From contig NZ_CP064356.1 of the NCBI RefSeq assembly GCF_018141545.1, positions 3,051,001 through 3,115,000 on the forward strand: DNA of 64,000 nucleotides, given 5' to 3'. Made by a program: the position numbers and the translations under genes. Of the stretch, positions 56,619 through 64,000 are shown one piece after another. Within the stretch, counting starts at the first letter, position 1. The number at the start of each line of letters is the position of its first letter. This DNA comes from Miltoncostaea oceani. Its GTDB lineage: Bacteria > Actinomycetota > Thermoleophilia > Miltoncostaeales > Miltoncostaeaceae. Below the pieces are notes generated by a model, which searched no databases, was not told the DNA's origin, and was given only the letters and a program-made list of their open reading frames with translations.

Positions 56619-57589
56619 GGCGTCGGCCGTCAGTTCCTGCGTGGACAGCCGTGGCCGTCGTGGCTCCGATCGGGATCCTCGGGGCGATCGGCTGGGGCGC
56701 GGGCGGCATGTCCGCGTGGATCATCCTGCACGCGTGCGCACGGGCGACCGCCACCGCGGCCTCCGTCCCGACGGTGCTGGCCATGGCGCTCGCGGCGTCG
56801 ATCTGGGGGATGGTGCTCTGGCACCTGTGCCGGCAGGCGCTTGTCGGTCACCGAACGATTCGGGTCGCACGCCAGTACGCCGTCGTCCCGCCGCCCGTCG
56901 TCGCGAGCGCTGCGCGAGACCTCGGTATCCGTCGCCTCGTCGTCACCGACCTCCCCGAGAGCCTGGCGTTCTCCGCGGGGCTCCTTCGACCAACGGTGGT
57001 GGTGAGCAGCACCCTGGTTGACTCCCTCGACCCCGCTCCGCTGGAGGCGGTACTGGCCCATGAAGCGGCCCACGCCCGAAACCGCGACCCTCTCCGCCAG
57101 GTCGCGGCTCACGCGGTGGGGCGCGGGCTGTGGATCGTGCCCGCTGCCCGTCGAACCGCTGAGCACCAGCGCCTTCGCTACGAGTTGGCCGCTGACGAGT
57201 GCGCACGTAGCTGGGCCGGCCGTCGCGCCCTGGCGGAGGCCTTGCTGGCCTTCCACTCGGCGCCTGAGTCGGCGGGTGCGCCGGCGATCGCAGGCGGTGG
57301 GACCGCGTTGGGCGCTCGTATCGACGCCCTCGTCCCTGGCGCAAGCCCGCCTCGCATGGCCGTCGAGTCATCGGTGCTAAGACGGTCGGCCGTCGGATCG
57401 ATGCTCGTGGCGCTACTCATCTTGATCGTCGTCGTTAGCCCCGGCACACACTCCGACGCGATCGCGCCGATGCCCATGAACGGGGCGGATCTCGCCGACA
57501 TGGCCATCGCGTGGGGCCTGAGGGGGGTTGTCGTCGCTGTCGGCTGGATCAGCGTCCGGCGCTGGCTCCGCGCACTGGACGCTGAGTGA
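56615..57589 (+). CDS. M56-family (BlaR1-like) membrane metalloprotease
   Basis: A 324-residue polytopic protein. Helices sit near the N-terminus (~9-30, ~50-65), and a cytoplasmic M56 domain has HEXXH in EAVLAHEAAHARNRDPL and an YELAADECA downstream ligand segment. Two more helices are at the C-terminus. It lacks an extracellular penicillin-binding sensor domain, so it is a BlaR1-like signal protease with another trigger. With BlaI it makes a two-gene sensing unit. The neighbours suggest copper or thiol stress. Confidence 0.88.
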   Translation: MRRRPSVPAWTAVAVVAPIGILGAIGWGAGGMSAWIILHACARATATAASVPTVLAMALAASIWGMVLWHLCRQALVGHRTIRVARQYAVVPPPVVASAARDLGIRRLVVTDLPESLAFSAGLLRPTVVVSSTLVDSLDPAPLEAVLAHEAAHARNRDPLRQVAAHAVGRGLWIVPAARRTAEHQRLRYELAADECARSWAGRRALAEALLAFHSAPESAGAPAIAGGGTALGARIDALVPGASPPRMAVESSVLRRSAVGSMLVALLILIVVVSPGTHSDAIAPMPMNGADLADMAIAWGLRGVVVAVGWISVRRWLRALDAE

Positions 57590-57740
57590 CGCTGTCCTCC
57601 TCGGGAGAGCGAAGGGTCCTCAAGCACACCTGAGAGCAGGACCGTGCCGTTCGGCGTCGGCCGCGCCGGTTGGACGACCCAATCCCCGACAGGCCCGGAG
57701 GCGCCTGGCGCGCCTCGCCGCCGAGATGAGGCGCTACCCG

Positions 57741-57764
57741 AAGCATAACCGTTGGTTTATGCTT
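57741..57764. promoter_or_regulatory. operator and leaderless promoter of the second CmtR-like gene
   Basis: AAGCATAA and TTATGCTT form a perfect eight-base-pair inverted repeat eight bases apart. TATGCT (57758-57763) followed by six bases to the ATG at 57770 suggests a leaderless transcript; the palindrome covers the -10, suiting repression. Confidence 0.6.
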
Positions 57765-57769
57765 TTCTG

Positions 57770-58102
57770 ATGCCAGCGAACCGGCTTGCCGCGCGCTCCG
57801 TCCTCTTCCACGGCTTCTCGGACGCCTCGCGCCTCGCGATCATGGAGGCGCTTCGGGCCGGTGAGCGCCGGGCGACTGACCTGGCGCGCGACGCCGGGCT
57901 GTCCCAGCCCAACGCCTCCGCCCACCTTGCTTGCCTGCGCGAATGCGGCCTCGTTACCCATGAGCGGCGGGGCCGCGAGGTCTACTACGGGTTGGGCGAG
58001 GGCGTGGACGAGCTACTGGCGCTGGCCGACGGCCTCGTGGAGCGTGCAGGGGGGACGATCGAAGCCTGCTCGCGCTACGGTCGCCGCGGCAGGGCGGCAT
58101 GA
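57770..58102 (+). CDS. CmtR-like ArsR-family metal sensor
   Basis: A 110-residue ArsR/SmtB repressor. FSDASRLAIMEALRAGE and LARDAGLSQPNASAHLACLRECGLV form the winged helix. Cys pair in CLRECG and a third Cys in the tail EACSRYG match the CmtR ligand set for Cd2+/Pb2+. It overlaps the P1B-ATPase gene by four bases (ATGA), so it regulates that pump. It is a paralogue of the repressor at 29.6 kb. Confidence 0.9.
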   Translation: MPANRLAARSVLFHGFSDASRLAIMEALRAGERRATDLARDAGLSQPNASAHLACLRECGLVTHERRGREVYYGLGEGVDELLALADGLVERAGGTIEACSRYGRRGRAA

Positions 58103-60027
58103 GCGAGGTCAAGGAGCTGCCGACGCGGCCGCTTGGTTGGCGGCAGGCCCTCTACCGCTTCCCGCCGCTTCGCAACGCCCTGGTCGCAGCCGGGCTCACC
58201 CTGGCCGGAGTGCTGGTCCAGTGGCAGGCCGACTCCGAGGCCGCCGCCCTTCCACTCTTCATCGCCGCGATCGTGATCGGCGGCTACTTCTTCGCACGCG
58301 AAGGCCTTGAGGAGTTCATCGAAGAGCGCGAGATCGGTATCGAGGCCCTGATGCTCCTGGCGGCCGCCGGGGCGATGGCGTTCGGCCTGTTCGAGGAGGC
58401 CGCGGCCCTGGTAGTGCTCTACGCCGCCGCGGAGGCGGTCGAGGAGCTGACCTTCGCCCGCACGCGCTCGGCGATCCGCGATCTGTTGGAGCTCGCCCCC
58501 AAGCAGGCCCGCCTCCTGCGCGACGGCCGCGAGCAGGAGATCCCGGCGGAGGACCTGCGCCCGGGCGACATCTTCGTGGTGCGCCCCGGCGAGTCCCTGG
58601 CCACCGACGGGGCGATCCGGGTGGGCCAGACGACGCTCAACGAGGCGGCGGTGACCGGCGAGGCGGTGCCGGTCGACAAGGGCCCCGGGCAGCCCGTCTT
58701 CGCCGGCACGGTGAACGGCCAGAGCGCGATCGAGGTCGAGGCGACCCGCGCCTTCGCCGACAACAGCCTCTCGCGGATCGTCCACCTGGTGGAGGAGGCT
58801 CAGGGTCAAAAGTCGCGTGCCCAGCGCTTCGTCGACCGCTTCAGCGATCGCTACAGCCCGGCCGTCCTCGGCGCGGCGGTCCTGGTCGCTGTCGTCCCAC
58901 CGCTGTTCGGCGGCGACTGGGACGAGTGGGCCCTTCGGGCCGTCACGCTCCTCGTCGCCGCCGCGCCCTGCGCCCTTGTCATGTCGATTCCCGTGGCTGT
59001 CGCCGCCGCCATCAGCCGCGCCGGACGCGAGGGGATCCTGATCAAGGGCGGCGCGCAGCTCGAGACCCTCGGCAAGGTGCAGGCGATCTGTCTCGACAAG
59101 ACCGGCACGCTCACCCGCGGCAAGCCGCAGGTGACCGACTTCCTGACGCAAGGGACCGTCCAGTTGAGCGAGGCGATGGCGGTGGCGGCGGCGGTCGAGG
59201 CGCGCTCGGAGCACCCCCTGGCCCGGGCGCTCCTCGACTACGTCCACGCCGAGGGCGTCGAGCCCCGCCCGGCCGAGGCATTTGAGGCGATCGTCGGGCA
59301 CGGCGCGCGGGCGACGCTCGATGGCCGAGAGGTCTGGGTCGGCAGCCCACGCCTTCTCGCCCAGCTCGCCCCCGAGGCGACACCGCCGGGCGCGGTTGAG
59401 CGGCTCGAGCAGGAAGGGAAGACCGTGGTCCTAATCGGCCTCGAGGACAAGGTGCTTGCGGTCGTGGCGATGCGCGATGAGCCGCGCCCTGAGGCGCGCG
59501 AGGCGCTTCTGGCGCTGCGGCACCTAGGAATCGAGCACCTGGTAATGCTCACCGGGGACAACCGGCGCACCGCTGAGGCCATCGCCCATGAACTCGGCAT
59601 CGACGAGGTGCGCGCCGAGCTCCTCCCAGAGCAGAAGGTCGAGGAAGTCGAGCGGCTGCGCGAGCGGTTCGGGACGATCGCGATGGTCGGCGACGGCATC
59701 AACGACGCGCCCGCCCTCGCCCGCGCGGACCTCGGCATCGCACTCGGGACAGGCGCCACCGACGCGGCCATCGAGGCCGCCGACGTCGCTCTCATGGCCG
59801 ACGATCTGCGCAAGCTGCCCGAGGCGCTCTCACTGGGGCGGCGAACACAGCGCATCTCCCGTCAGAACCTCACCTTCAGCATCGCGCTCCTGGCCCTCCT
59901 CATCCCGAGCGCCGTGATCGGGCTGCTGACGGTGGTGGTCGCGGTACTGGTGCACGAGGTGTCCGAGCTCTTGGCGGTCGCCAACGGACTGCGAGCTGCC
60001 CGTCCACCTGAGCCCGTTCCGGCGTAG
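58099..60027 (+). CDS. heavy-metal P1B-type ATPase
   Basis: A 642-residue metal-exporting ATPase without an N-terminal heavy-metal-associated domain. Visible are TGEAVP, the membrane metal motif A289-P290-C291 (AAPCALVMS), phosphorylation site Asp333 in [15 protein letters not shown], and [13 protein letters not shown]. Cd/Zn exporters of this class normally have CPC, so the APC version is atypical and may change specificity. Pairing with a CmtR-like sensor argues for Cd2+/Pb2+/Zn2+. It is followed at once by lspA. Confidence 0.93.
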   Translation: MSEVKELPTRPLGWRQALYRFPPLRNALVAAGLTLAGVLVQWQADSEAAALPLFIAAIVIGGYFFAREGLEEFIEEREIGIEALMLLAAAGAMAFGLFEEAAALVVLYAAAEAVEELTFARTRSAIRDLLELAPKQARLLRDGREQEIPAEDLRPGDIFVVRPGESLATDGAIRVGQTTLNEAAVTGEAVPVDKGPGQPVFAGTVNGQSAIEVEATRAFADNSLSRIVHLVEEAQGQKSRAQRFVDRFSDRYSPAVLGAAVLVAVVPPLFGGDWDEWALRAVTLLVAAAPCALVMSIPVAVAAAISRAGREGILIKGGAQLETLGKVQAICLDKTGTLTRGKPQVTDFLTQGTVQLSEAMAVAAAVEARSEHPLARALLDYVHAEGVEPRPAEAFEAIVGHGARATLDGREVWVGSPRLLAQLAPEATPPGAVERLEQEGKTVVLIGLEDKVLAVVAMRDEPRPEAREALLALRHLGIEHLVMLTGDNRRTAEAIAHELGIDEVRAELLPEQKVEEVERLRERFGTIAMVGDGINDAPALARADLGIALGTGATDAAIEAADVALMADDLRKLPEALSLGRRTQRISRQNLTFSIALLALLIPSAVIGLLTVVVAVLVHEVSELLAVANGLRAARPPEPVPA

Positions 60028-60029
60028 CC

Positions 60030-60617
60030 GTGCTGTCCCGGCTCAGGAGAGCCCGCGACCTGGCGGGCCCAGACCCCCCGGGGCGCCCGGTCGCACAGCC
60101 GAGCCTTCGCGAGGTCGTCGGGCGGTCGCAGGTCCGCCGCCGCCGACACGCCGAGCGTGGCCGCTGGCGGCTGATGGCGGTGATCGCCGGACTTGCGCTC
60201 GTCGCCGATCAGATCGTCAAATGGTCGGTCAGAGCCACTATCCCGCGTGGTGATGACTGGCTTTCGGTCTGGCAACTGGCGCTCGGACACAACCAAAACG
60301 ATGGCATCGCCTTCGGGCTCTTCGCCGGAGCGGGACGCGCCGTCGGGGTAGTGACGGCGCTCGTACTGCCCCTTGTCGTTCTGGCACTCGGACTGTTCGC
60401 GCGTGCGCGCCTTCTTGCCGCGGTATCCGCAGGTCTGCTGCTCGGCGGCGGCGCGAGCAACCTGTCGGACCGCGTCCTCCGGGGCGAGGTGACCGACTAC
60501 ATCGAGGTTGGACTCTGGCCTTCTTTCAACCTCGCTGACGTGGCAATTGTCTGCGGGGCGTGCCTCCTTTTATGGATCATCGGCCAGGACGAGGACGAAC
60601 GAACCGCGCCTCGGTGA
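60030..60617 (+). CDS. lspA: lipoprotein signal peptidase LspA
   Basis: A 195-residue signal peptidase II with four membrane helices. Conserved boxes are [31 protein letters not shown] (catalytic Asp) and FNLADVAIV (second catalytic Asp). It has a ~45-residue basic N-terminal extension, so the true start may be later than the GTG at 60030. It cleaves prolipoproteins at the lipobox. Linkage of lspA copies to cadmium ATPases is known from mobile resistance loci; this may be an accessory copy. Confidence 0.92.
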   Translation: MLSRLRRARDLAGPDPPGRPVAQPSLREVVGRSQVRRRRHAERGRWRLMAVIAGLALVADQIVKWSVRATIPRGDDWLSVWQLALGHNQNDGIAFGLFAGAGRAVGVVTALVLPLVVLALGLFARARLLAAVSAGLLLGGGASNLSDRVLRGEVTDYIEVGLWPSFNLADVAIVCGACLLLWIIGQDEDERTAPR

Positions 60618-60641
60618 AGCTCCTCTAAGCGCCGGGACGAC

Positions 60642-61110
60642 CGGATTCGTGAAGACCGCGCGCCACTCGGGGATCGCCGTGATCCCCGCCGGGCGCCTTC
60701 GCGTCGAAGCTGAGCACCTGCGCCCACTGCCCAGCTTCGCCCGCAGATCATGGGCCGGGGTCGCACGCGAGGTTGACCGCCTAGCCTGCGCGCGCTTCGG
60801 CGCGGCGCGCTACTCGGCTCCCAAGCCTTAGGCGCTGAGGTCCGGCTGGCGACCGAAGGTGGCCCGATCGTCATCCGCCACCACGGTGCCACGAGATAGC
60901 CCGCGATTCGTTGGCTGCCGGCGAGGTCGTTGTCTGCGACGAGCACTACGATGGCCCGGGGCCCGGCCCGCCCGCTGGGCCCGCGCACGAGCGCCGAGGC
61001 GGCTTTTGTGCGTTCGGCAGCCGTCCGAGCGCTTTAGATCGGCGCGGCAGCAGCCGGGACGGCGCCCCACCTTTCCTGGGAGGGGTGGGCCTGGAGGCCG
61101 GGCTAGCGCT
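60642..61110 (+). pseudogene. IS21-family transposase (IstA) C-terminal remnant
   Basis: The plus strand encodes, in broken frames, FVKTARHSGIAVIPAGRLRV, HLRPLPSFARRSW, REVDRLACARFGAARYS, VRLATEGGPIVIRHHGAT and then GEVVVCDEHYDGP with GGFCAFG. This order and wording match the C-terminal third of IS21-type transposases. A stop follows AARYSAPKP and frames change at least twice. The N-terminal catalytic domain and istB are absent, so it is a dead fragment. Confidence 0.7.
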
Positions 61111-61140
61111 GGAGAACGCGAGGACACCACGGCCCGGGGC

Positions 61141-61827
61141 TCAGGGCCCCTCGCGCGGCGGGGGACCCGAGCAAGCTACGGCGAGCAGCTTGTACCCCAC
61201 ACGCGGCGCGGTCTGGATGTAGCTGAAAGCGCTTTCTCGGGTGTGCAGGCGCCGACGCAAGTGGCGCACCAGCATGTCCACCGCTCGATCATGACACACC
61301 GAGTCCTCACCCCAGAGACGCCGGGAGATCTCGTCGCGCGACACCGCGCGACCCTCCGCCTCTAAGAGGATCTCCAATAGCTGGTACTCCCGCGGGGTGA
61401 GCAGTATCGGTCGGTCGTCGACCGAGACGTCGATGCGGCGCGGATCGACGCGTAGCCCGCCGGCCACGACGACGCCGTCCGGGGTCACCTTGGCGCGAAA
61501 GGATCCCGACTCAGCCGCAGCAGGCAACCGATACCCGGTCCCCGGCACTGTCTGCACGTAACTGAACGCCCCGTCCGAGGCGTGAAGGCGTTTGCGCAGA
61601 CGGCGTACGAGCACGTCGACCCGACGGTCGCTTCTTGTCAGGTCCTCGCCCCGCACGCGTCGGCAGATCTCGTCGCGCGACAAGGCCCGCCCTTTTTCCT
61701 CCAGAAGCACCACCAACAACTTGTACTCCCGGGGACTGAGCGCCACCGGGCGGTCGTCAAAGGAGACCTCGATGCGGCGGGGATCAACACGCAGCGCCCC
61801 GGCGACGACGATGCCTTCCGGGGTCAC
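61141..61827 (-). CDS. regulator with two tandem OmpR-type winged helices
   Basis: A 228-residue protein made of two copies of the PhoB/OmpR effector domain. Copy 1 (~1-100) has LSPREYKLLVVLLEEKGRALSR and DRRVDVLVRRLRKRLH. Copy 2 (~115-215) has LTPREYQLLEILLEAEGRAVSR and DRAVDMLVRHLRRRLH. Internal identity is high, so it is a recent duplication. There is no receiver domain; a degenerate one is encoded by the preceding gene, whose stop overlaps this start (GTGA). The two domains could bind a direct-repeat site without dimerisation. Confidence 0.85.
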   Translation of the reverse strand: MTPEGIVVAGALRVDPRRIEVSFDDRPVALSPREYKLLVVLLEEKGRALSRDEICRRVRGEDLTRSDRRVDVLVRRLRKRLHASDGAFSYVQTVPGTGYRLPAAAESGSFRAKVTPDGVVVAGGLRVDPRRIDVSVDDRPILLTPREYQLLEILLEAEGRAVSRDEISRRLWGEDSVCHDRAVDMLVRHLRRRLHTRESAFSYIQTAPRVGYKLLAVACSGPPPREGP

Positions 61828-62201
61828 TTCAGCGGAGGTTTAGGAGAGATCGTGGCGAGCGCCTGTGTGATCAACCGGCGGACCGACACCCGCCCGGTCA
61901 GGGTATCGGTAGCGCCCCTTCCCATCAGGTCCATGCGCTCAGCGGACGCCATCCTCTGGGCGAGGACAAGGACCTTGGTCGGCGGTTCTGTCGCCGAGGC
62001 GCGGTCGATGAGGCGAGCCTCTGTCCTCTCGATGTCGACCACGAGCAGAACGGGAACCCGCTCCTCGAAGGCTTCGGTCCCCTCGACTGCGTTGTCGGCG
62101 ACTTGGGACGCGAGACCGGAGATACGCATGTGGAACGCGATCTCCTCAGACAGTTCCCTCGAATGGTGGACGATCAGCACCTGGGGGCGGGGACCCATCA
62201 T
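61824..62201 (-). CDS. degenerate receiver-like domain protein
   Basis: A 125-residue stand-alone domain with the alpha/beta rhythm of a response-regulator receiver: PQVLIVHHSRELSEEIAFHMR, then VPVLLVVDIERTEARL where the phosphoacceptor Asp would lie, then PTKVLVLAQRMASAERM. The acidic N-terminal pair is replaced by His-His and the conserved Lys is not obvious, so it may not be phosphorylated. It is coupled to the tandem winged-helix gene, making a split response regulator. Start choice (ATG 62201) is tentative. Confidence 0.6.
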   Translation of the reverse strand: MMGPRPQVLIVHHSRELSEEIAFHMRISGLASQVADNAVEGTEAFEERVPVLLVVDIERTEARLIDRASATEPPTKVLVLAQRMASAERMDLMGRGATDTLTGRVSVRRLITQALATISPKPPLK

Positions 62202-62466
62202 CGCGGCGAGGATACCGGCGCCTGGCCCGCGCGGATGGCTCCCTAACGCAAGCCACCCGAGGCTTGGCATCAGGGCTTCGTGACCGTCGGCCTTCTGCTC
62301 GTGCCCAGGCTCGCCCGACCGAAGGAGGGGCGCCACGAGGGCGATGCTCCGACGCGGAGCGCGATGGGGGCGCTGGGTGAACGAGGCTGCTCGGGAACGA
62401 CACTCGCGACGGATTACCGCGAGGGGCGGGCGATGGGCTGCCCCGGACGACTGACTGGTAAGCCCG

Positions 62467-62993
62467 CTACTCGTTCGCGAGCTGCGGGATGGTGAGGATC
62501 GCCGAGGCCCCACGGGAGACCGGTACCGGCGAGCGGATTGCGAAGGACAGCGGGTCGTCGCCCGCGCCCGCGTGGGAATCCAGGAAGACCTGGAGCCCGG
62601 TCCCGATGAAGGTGCCGCGCGCGTCGTAGAAGTCGGCCTGCAGCTCGAGGACGATCAGCTCGCTGACGTCCACGCTGTTGCGTATCCGGCCCCGAACGAC
62701 GGGCCGCGCATCGTCGGAGATCGTGAGCGCCTCGATCTCGACCCGATCGGTGAAGGGGCCCTCCTCGACGCGGACCCGTCCGGGCGGAATTTTGTTTGTC
62801 CGCGGCGTCCGTCGTGCCCCGGTCGCGACCGGGAGGGTCGCGGCGGTCTCCAACGATCGTTCCGTCGGGCCGACAGAGGGGCTGTCCGAGCCCCTCCGCA
62901 GCCTGCGACCGCGACGGCGATGAAGCCCGTCGCAAGGCGTGCGTGGATGGGCCCCCAGCTAGGGGCCCATCCGGTAATGCGGTGACCGTTCAT
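62467..62993 (-). CDS. FxLYD-like lipoprotein with an apparent frameshift
   Basis: ATG at 62993 (overlapping the phosphatase stop, ATGA) begins a lipoprotein signal ending IAVAVAGCGG. The matching mature domain is in another frame (from about 62900 to 62467): EALTISDDARPVVRGRIRN, VLELQADFYDARGTFIGTG, and SRGASAILTIPQL, a small beta-sandwich like the FxLYD family. The frame change lies near GGAGGGG (62891-62897 region). Deleting or adding a G there would join them. It is either a pseudogene or a sequencing error. Confidence 0.6.
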
Positions 62994-64000
62994 TTGTTCG
63001 AGAACCCGCGGAGGGACGTCCTCATCTTGGAGTAGATGTCGGTGTTGTCAAACGAGCCCTGGAACCTGGCGCTGCCCTTGCCGTACGCGTACAGGTTGAC
63101 GTTCGCCCCGGTGTGGTTGCCGGAGAGGTACGTGAGCCAGAGGCTCGCCTCGGGGTCACCCTCGGCCACGGTCGTCGGGTCGTCCGCCGTGCGGAAGGTC
63201 GCCGGGGCGAGGTTCCGGGGGTCCCCGCGCCGGACCCGTTGACCGGGCCGGTGGAGCGAAGCGGGTCCAGCGCGCTGCGGTCCGGACGCGAGGGCGTGCT
63301 GTTGTTGGCGGTGTTGCCCGAGTCAACGTTGCCTGGCGGGTTCGCGGCCTCGGCGTCGGTGAAGCTGCCCTTGGAGACGATGTTGAAGCCGGCGCACTCG
63401 TGGTCCGCCGTCACGATGACGAGCGTGTTCTTGTCCTTCTTGGCAAACGCCACCGCTGCCGCCACCGCGTCGTCGAAGGCCTTCATCTCCTCGAGGGTCT
63501 GAGCGGCGTCGTTGGCGTGCGAGCGCTTGTCGATGAGGGCGCCCTCGACCTGGAGGAAGAAGCCCTGCCGGCGGCCCTGGGTCGAGTCGGCCAGGAGCGC
63601 GATCACCCGCTGGTCACGACCGGACACCGCCCGCGAGGTCCTCGGCGGTCGGCACTGACTGGGTCGTCGGCGTCTGGACCTCGAGGGCGGGGTCCCCGAA
63701 GCTGCCGAGCACCGTGTAGCCGTTGGAGGCCAGGACGGCCTGGTCGTCGGGCTCGAAGCGCGACAGACCGCCGCCGAGGATCACGTCGGCCACGTTGTTG
63801 CGGGCGATCTGCTCCGCGATCGGTGTATCCCCGGGCTCGCAGGCGCTGGCCGAGAAGTCGGGCCCCTGGCAGCCACGCAGGCTCGAGTGGCTGAGCTGCA
63901 CGGCGGCCGTCGCGTCGGTGATCTCCAGGTCGCCACGTTGCCGGTGCGGAGCCCGCGGGCCTTCGCCTGCTCCATGAACGTCGCGACGGTCCGCCCCGCC
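62990..64000 (-). pseudogene. alkaline phosphatase, multiply frameshifted, 5' end outside the window
   Basis: Pieces of a PhoA-type alkaline phosphatase appear in order in different frames: TVATFMEQAKARGLRTGNVAT, then QLSHSSLRGCQGPD and NNVADVILGGGLSRFEPDD, then QVEGALIDKRSHANDAAQTL and LVIVTADHECAGFN (metal ligands), then LTYLSGNHTGANVNLYAYG to the stop. Frame breaks lie near 63.93, 63.64 and 63.25 kb. The N-terminal part with the active serine is beyond the window. It would be a secreted phosphomonoesterase if intact. Confidence 0.78.

Noticed and set aside
62414-62935. Minus-strand 173-codon frame overlapping the lipoprotein
   Set aside because: Arg/Gly-rich shadow of the FxLYD-like domain, which has clear strand pattern in the neighbouring frame.
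1-64000. CRISPR arrays
   Set aside because: I looked for regularly spaced direct repeats of 20-40 bases and saw none.

Overview
The window is very GC-rich, uses GTG and TTG starts freely, and carries many 1-11 base gene overlaps. Together with the core block recR - ybaB/ebfC - dnaX - small SRP RNA and several leaderless promoters (TAnnnT, six bases, then the start codon), this points to a high-GC Gram-positive bacterium (Actinomycetota). A deep lineage such as Thermoleophilia/Solirubrobacterales is my best guess but is not proven by the sequence.

Layout. (1) 1-17.4 kb is chromosomal backbone: CorA-like channel, recR/ybaB/dnaX/SRP RNA, SbtA-like bicarbonate transporter, nitroreductase-like protein, frameshifted pyruvate-kinase-like gene, acyl-CoA ligase, TerC behind a manganese (yybP-ykoY type) riboswitch, GNAT, metallo-beta-lactamase/rhodanese protein, MMPL exporter with an ArsR regulator, and tRNA-Val(CAC), tRNA-Ser(GGA) and tRNA-Ser(CGA). 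(2) At the 3' end of tRNA-Ser(CGA) a mobile region begins with a large serine recombinase, followed by an ImmA-type protease, an XRE regulator, a replication-relaxation protein, a coupling ATPase and a string of very small membrane genes. (3) 25.8-33.7 kb is less GC-rich cargo: an unknown gene overlapping a C39-like protease gene, a DNA-binding protein, a TPR remnant, pyroglutamyl peptidase, a CmtR/CadD cadmium pair, and a CBASS-type antiphage operon (Cap15-like membrane effector, CD-NTase, and an unfamiliar third gene ending in a HEPN-like RxxxxH motif). (4) 33.9-50.05 kb is an integrative conjugative element: tyrosine integrase, excisionase-like protein, lysozyme-like protein, IclR regulator and double-HTH protein on the minus strand; secreted and T4SS genes (VirB8-, VirB6-, SCO6880-, VirB4- and VirD4/TraG-like, then an ArdC-like protein) on the plus strand. 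(5) 50.2-60.6 kb holds an ABC exporter and a thiol/copper/heavy-metal cluster: thioredoxin + CcdA, SCO1 + BNR lipoprotein, two small membrane proteins, BlaI + M56 protease, and ArsR + P1B ATPase + LspA. Three promoters here share the palindrome ACTACG-N5-CGTAGT. (6) 60.6-64 kb carries an IS21 transposase remnant, a split regulator (degenerate receiver plus a protein with two tandem winged helices), a frameshifted lipoprotein and a multiply frameshifted alkaline phosphatase that runs off the window.

The most promising candidate for an undescribed system is the CBASS operon with its coupled third gene and its 39-codon leaderless upstream ORF. The second is the 25.8-27.5 kb gene pair (unknown protein plus C39-like cysteine protease). 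The first recombinase module has a relaxase-like protein and coupling ATPase but no mating pore. The second element has a mating pore and coupling ATPase but no relaxase that I recognise.
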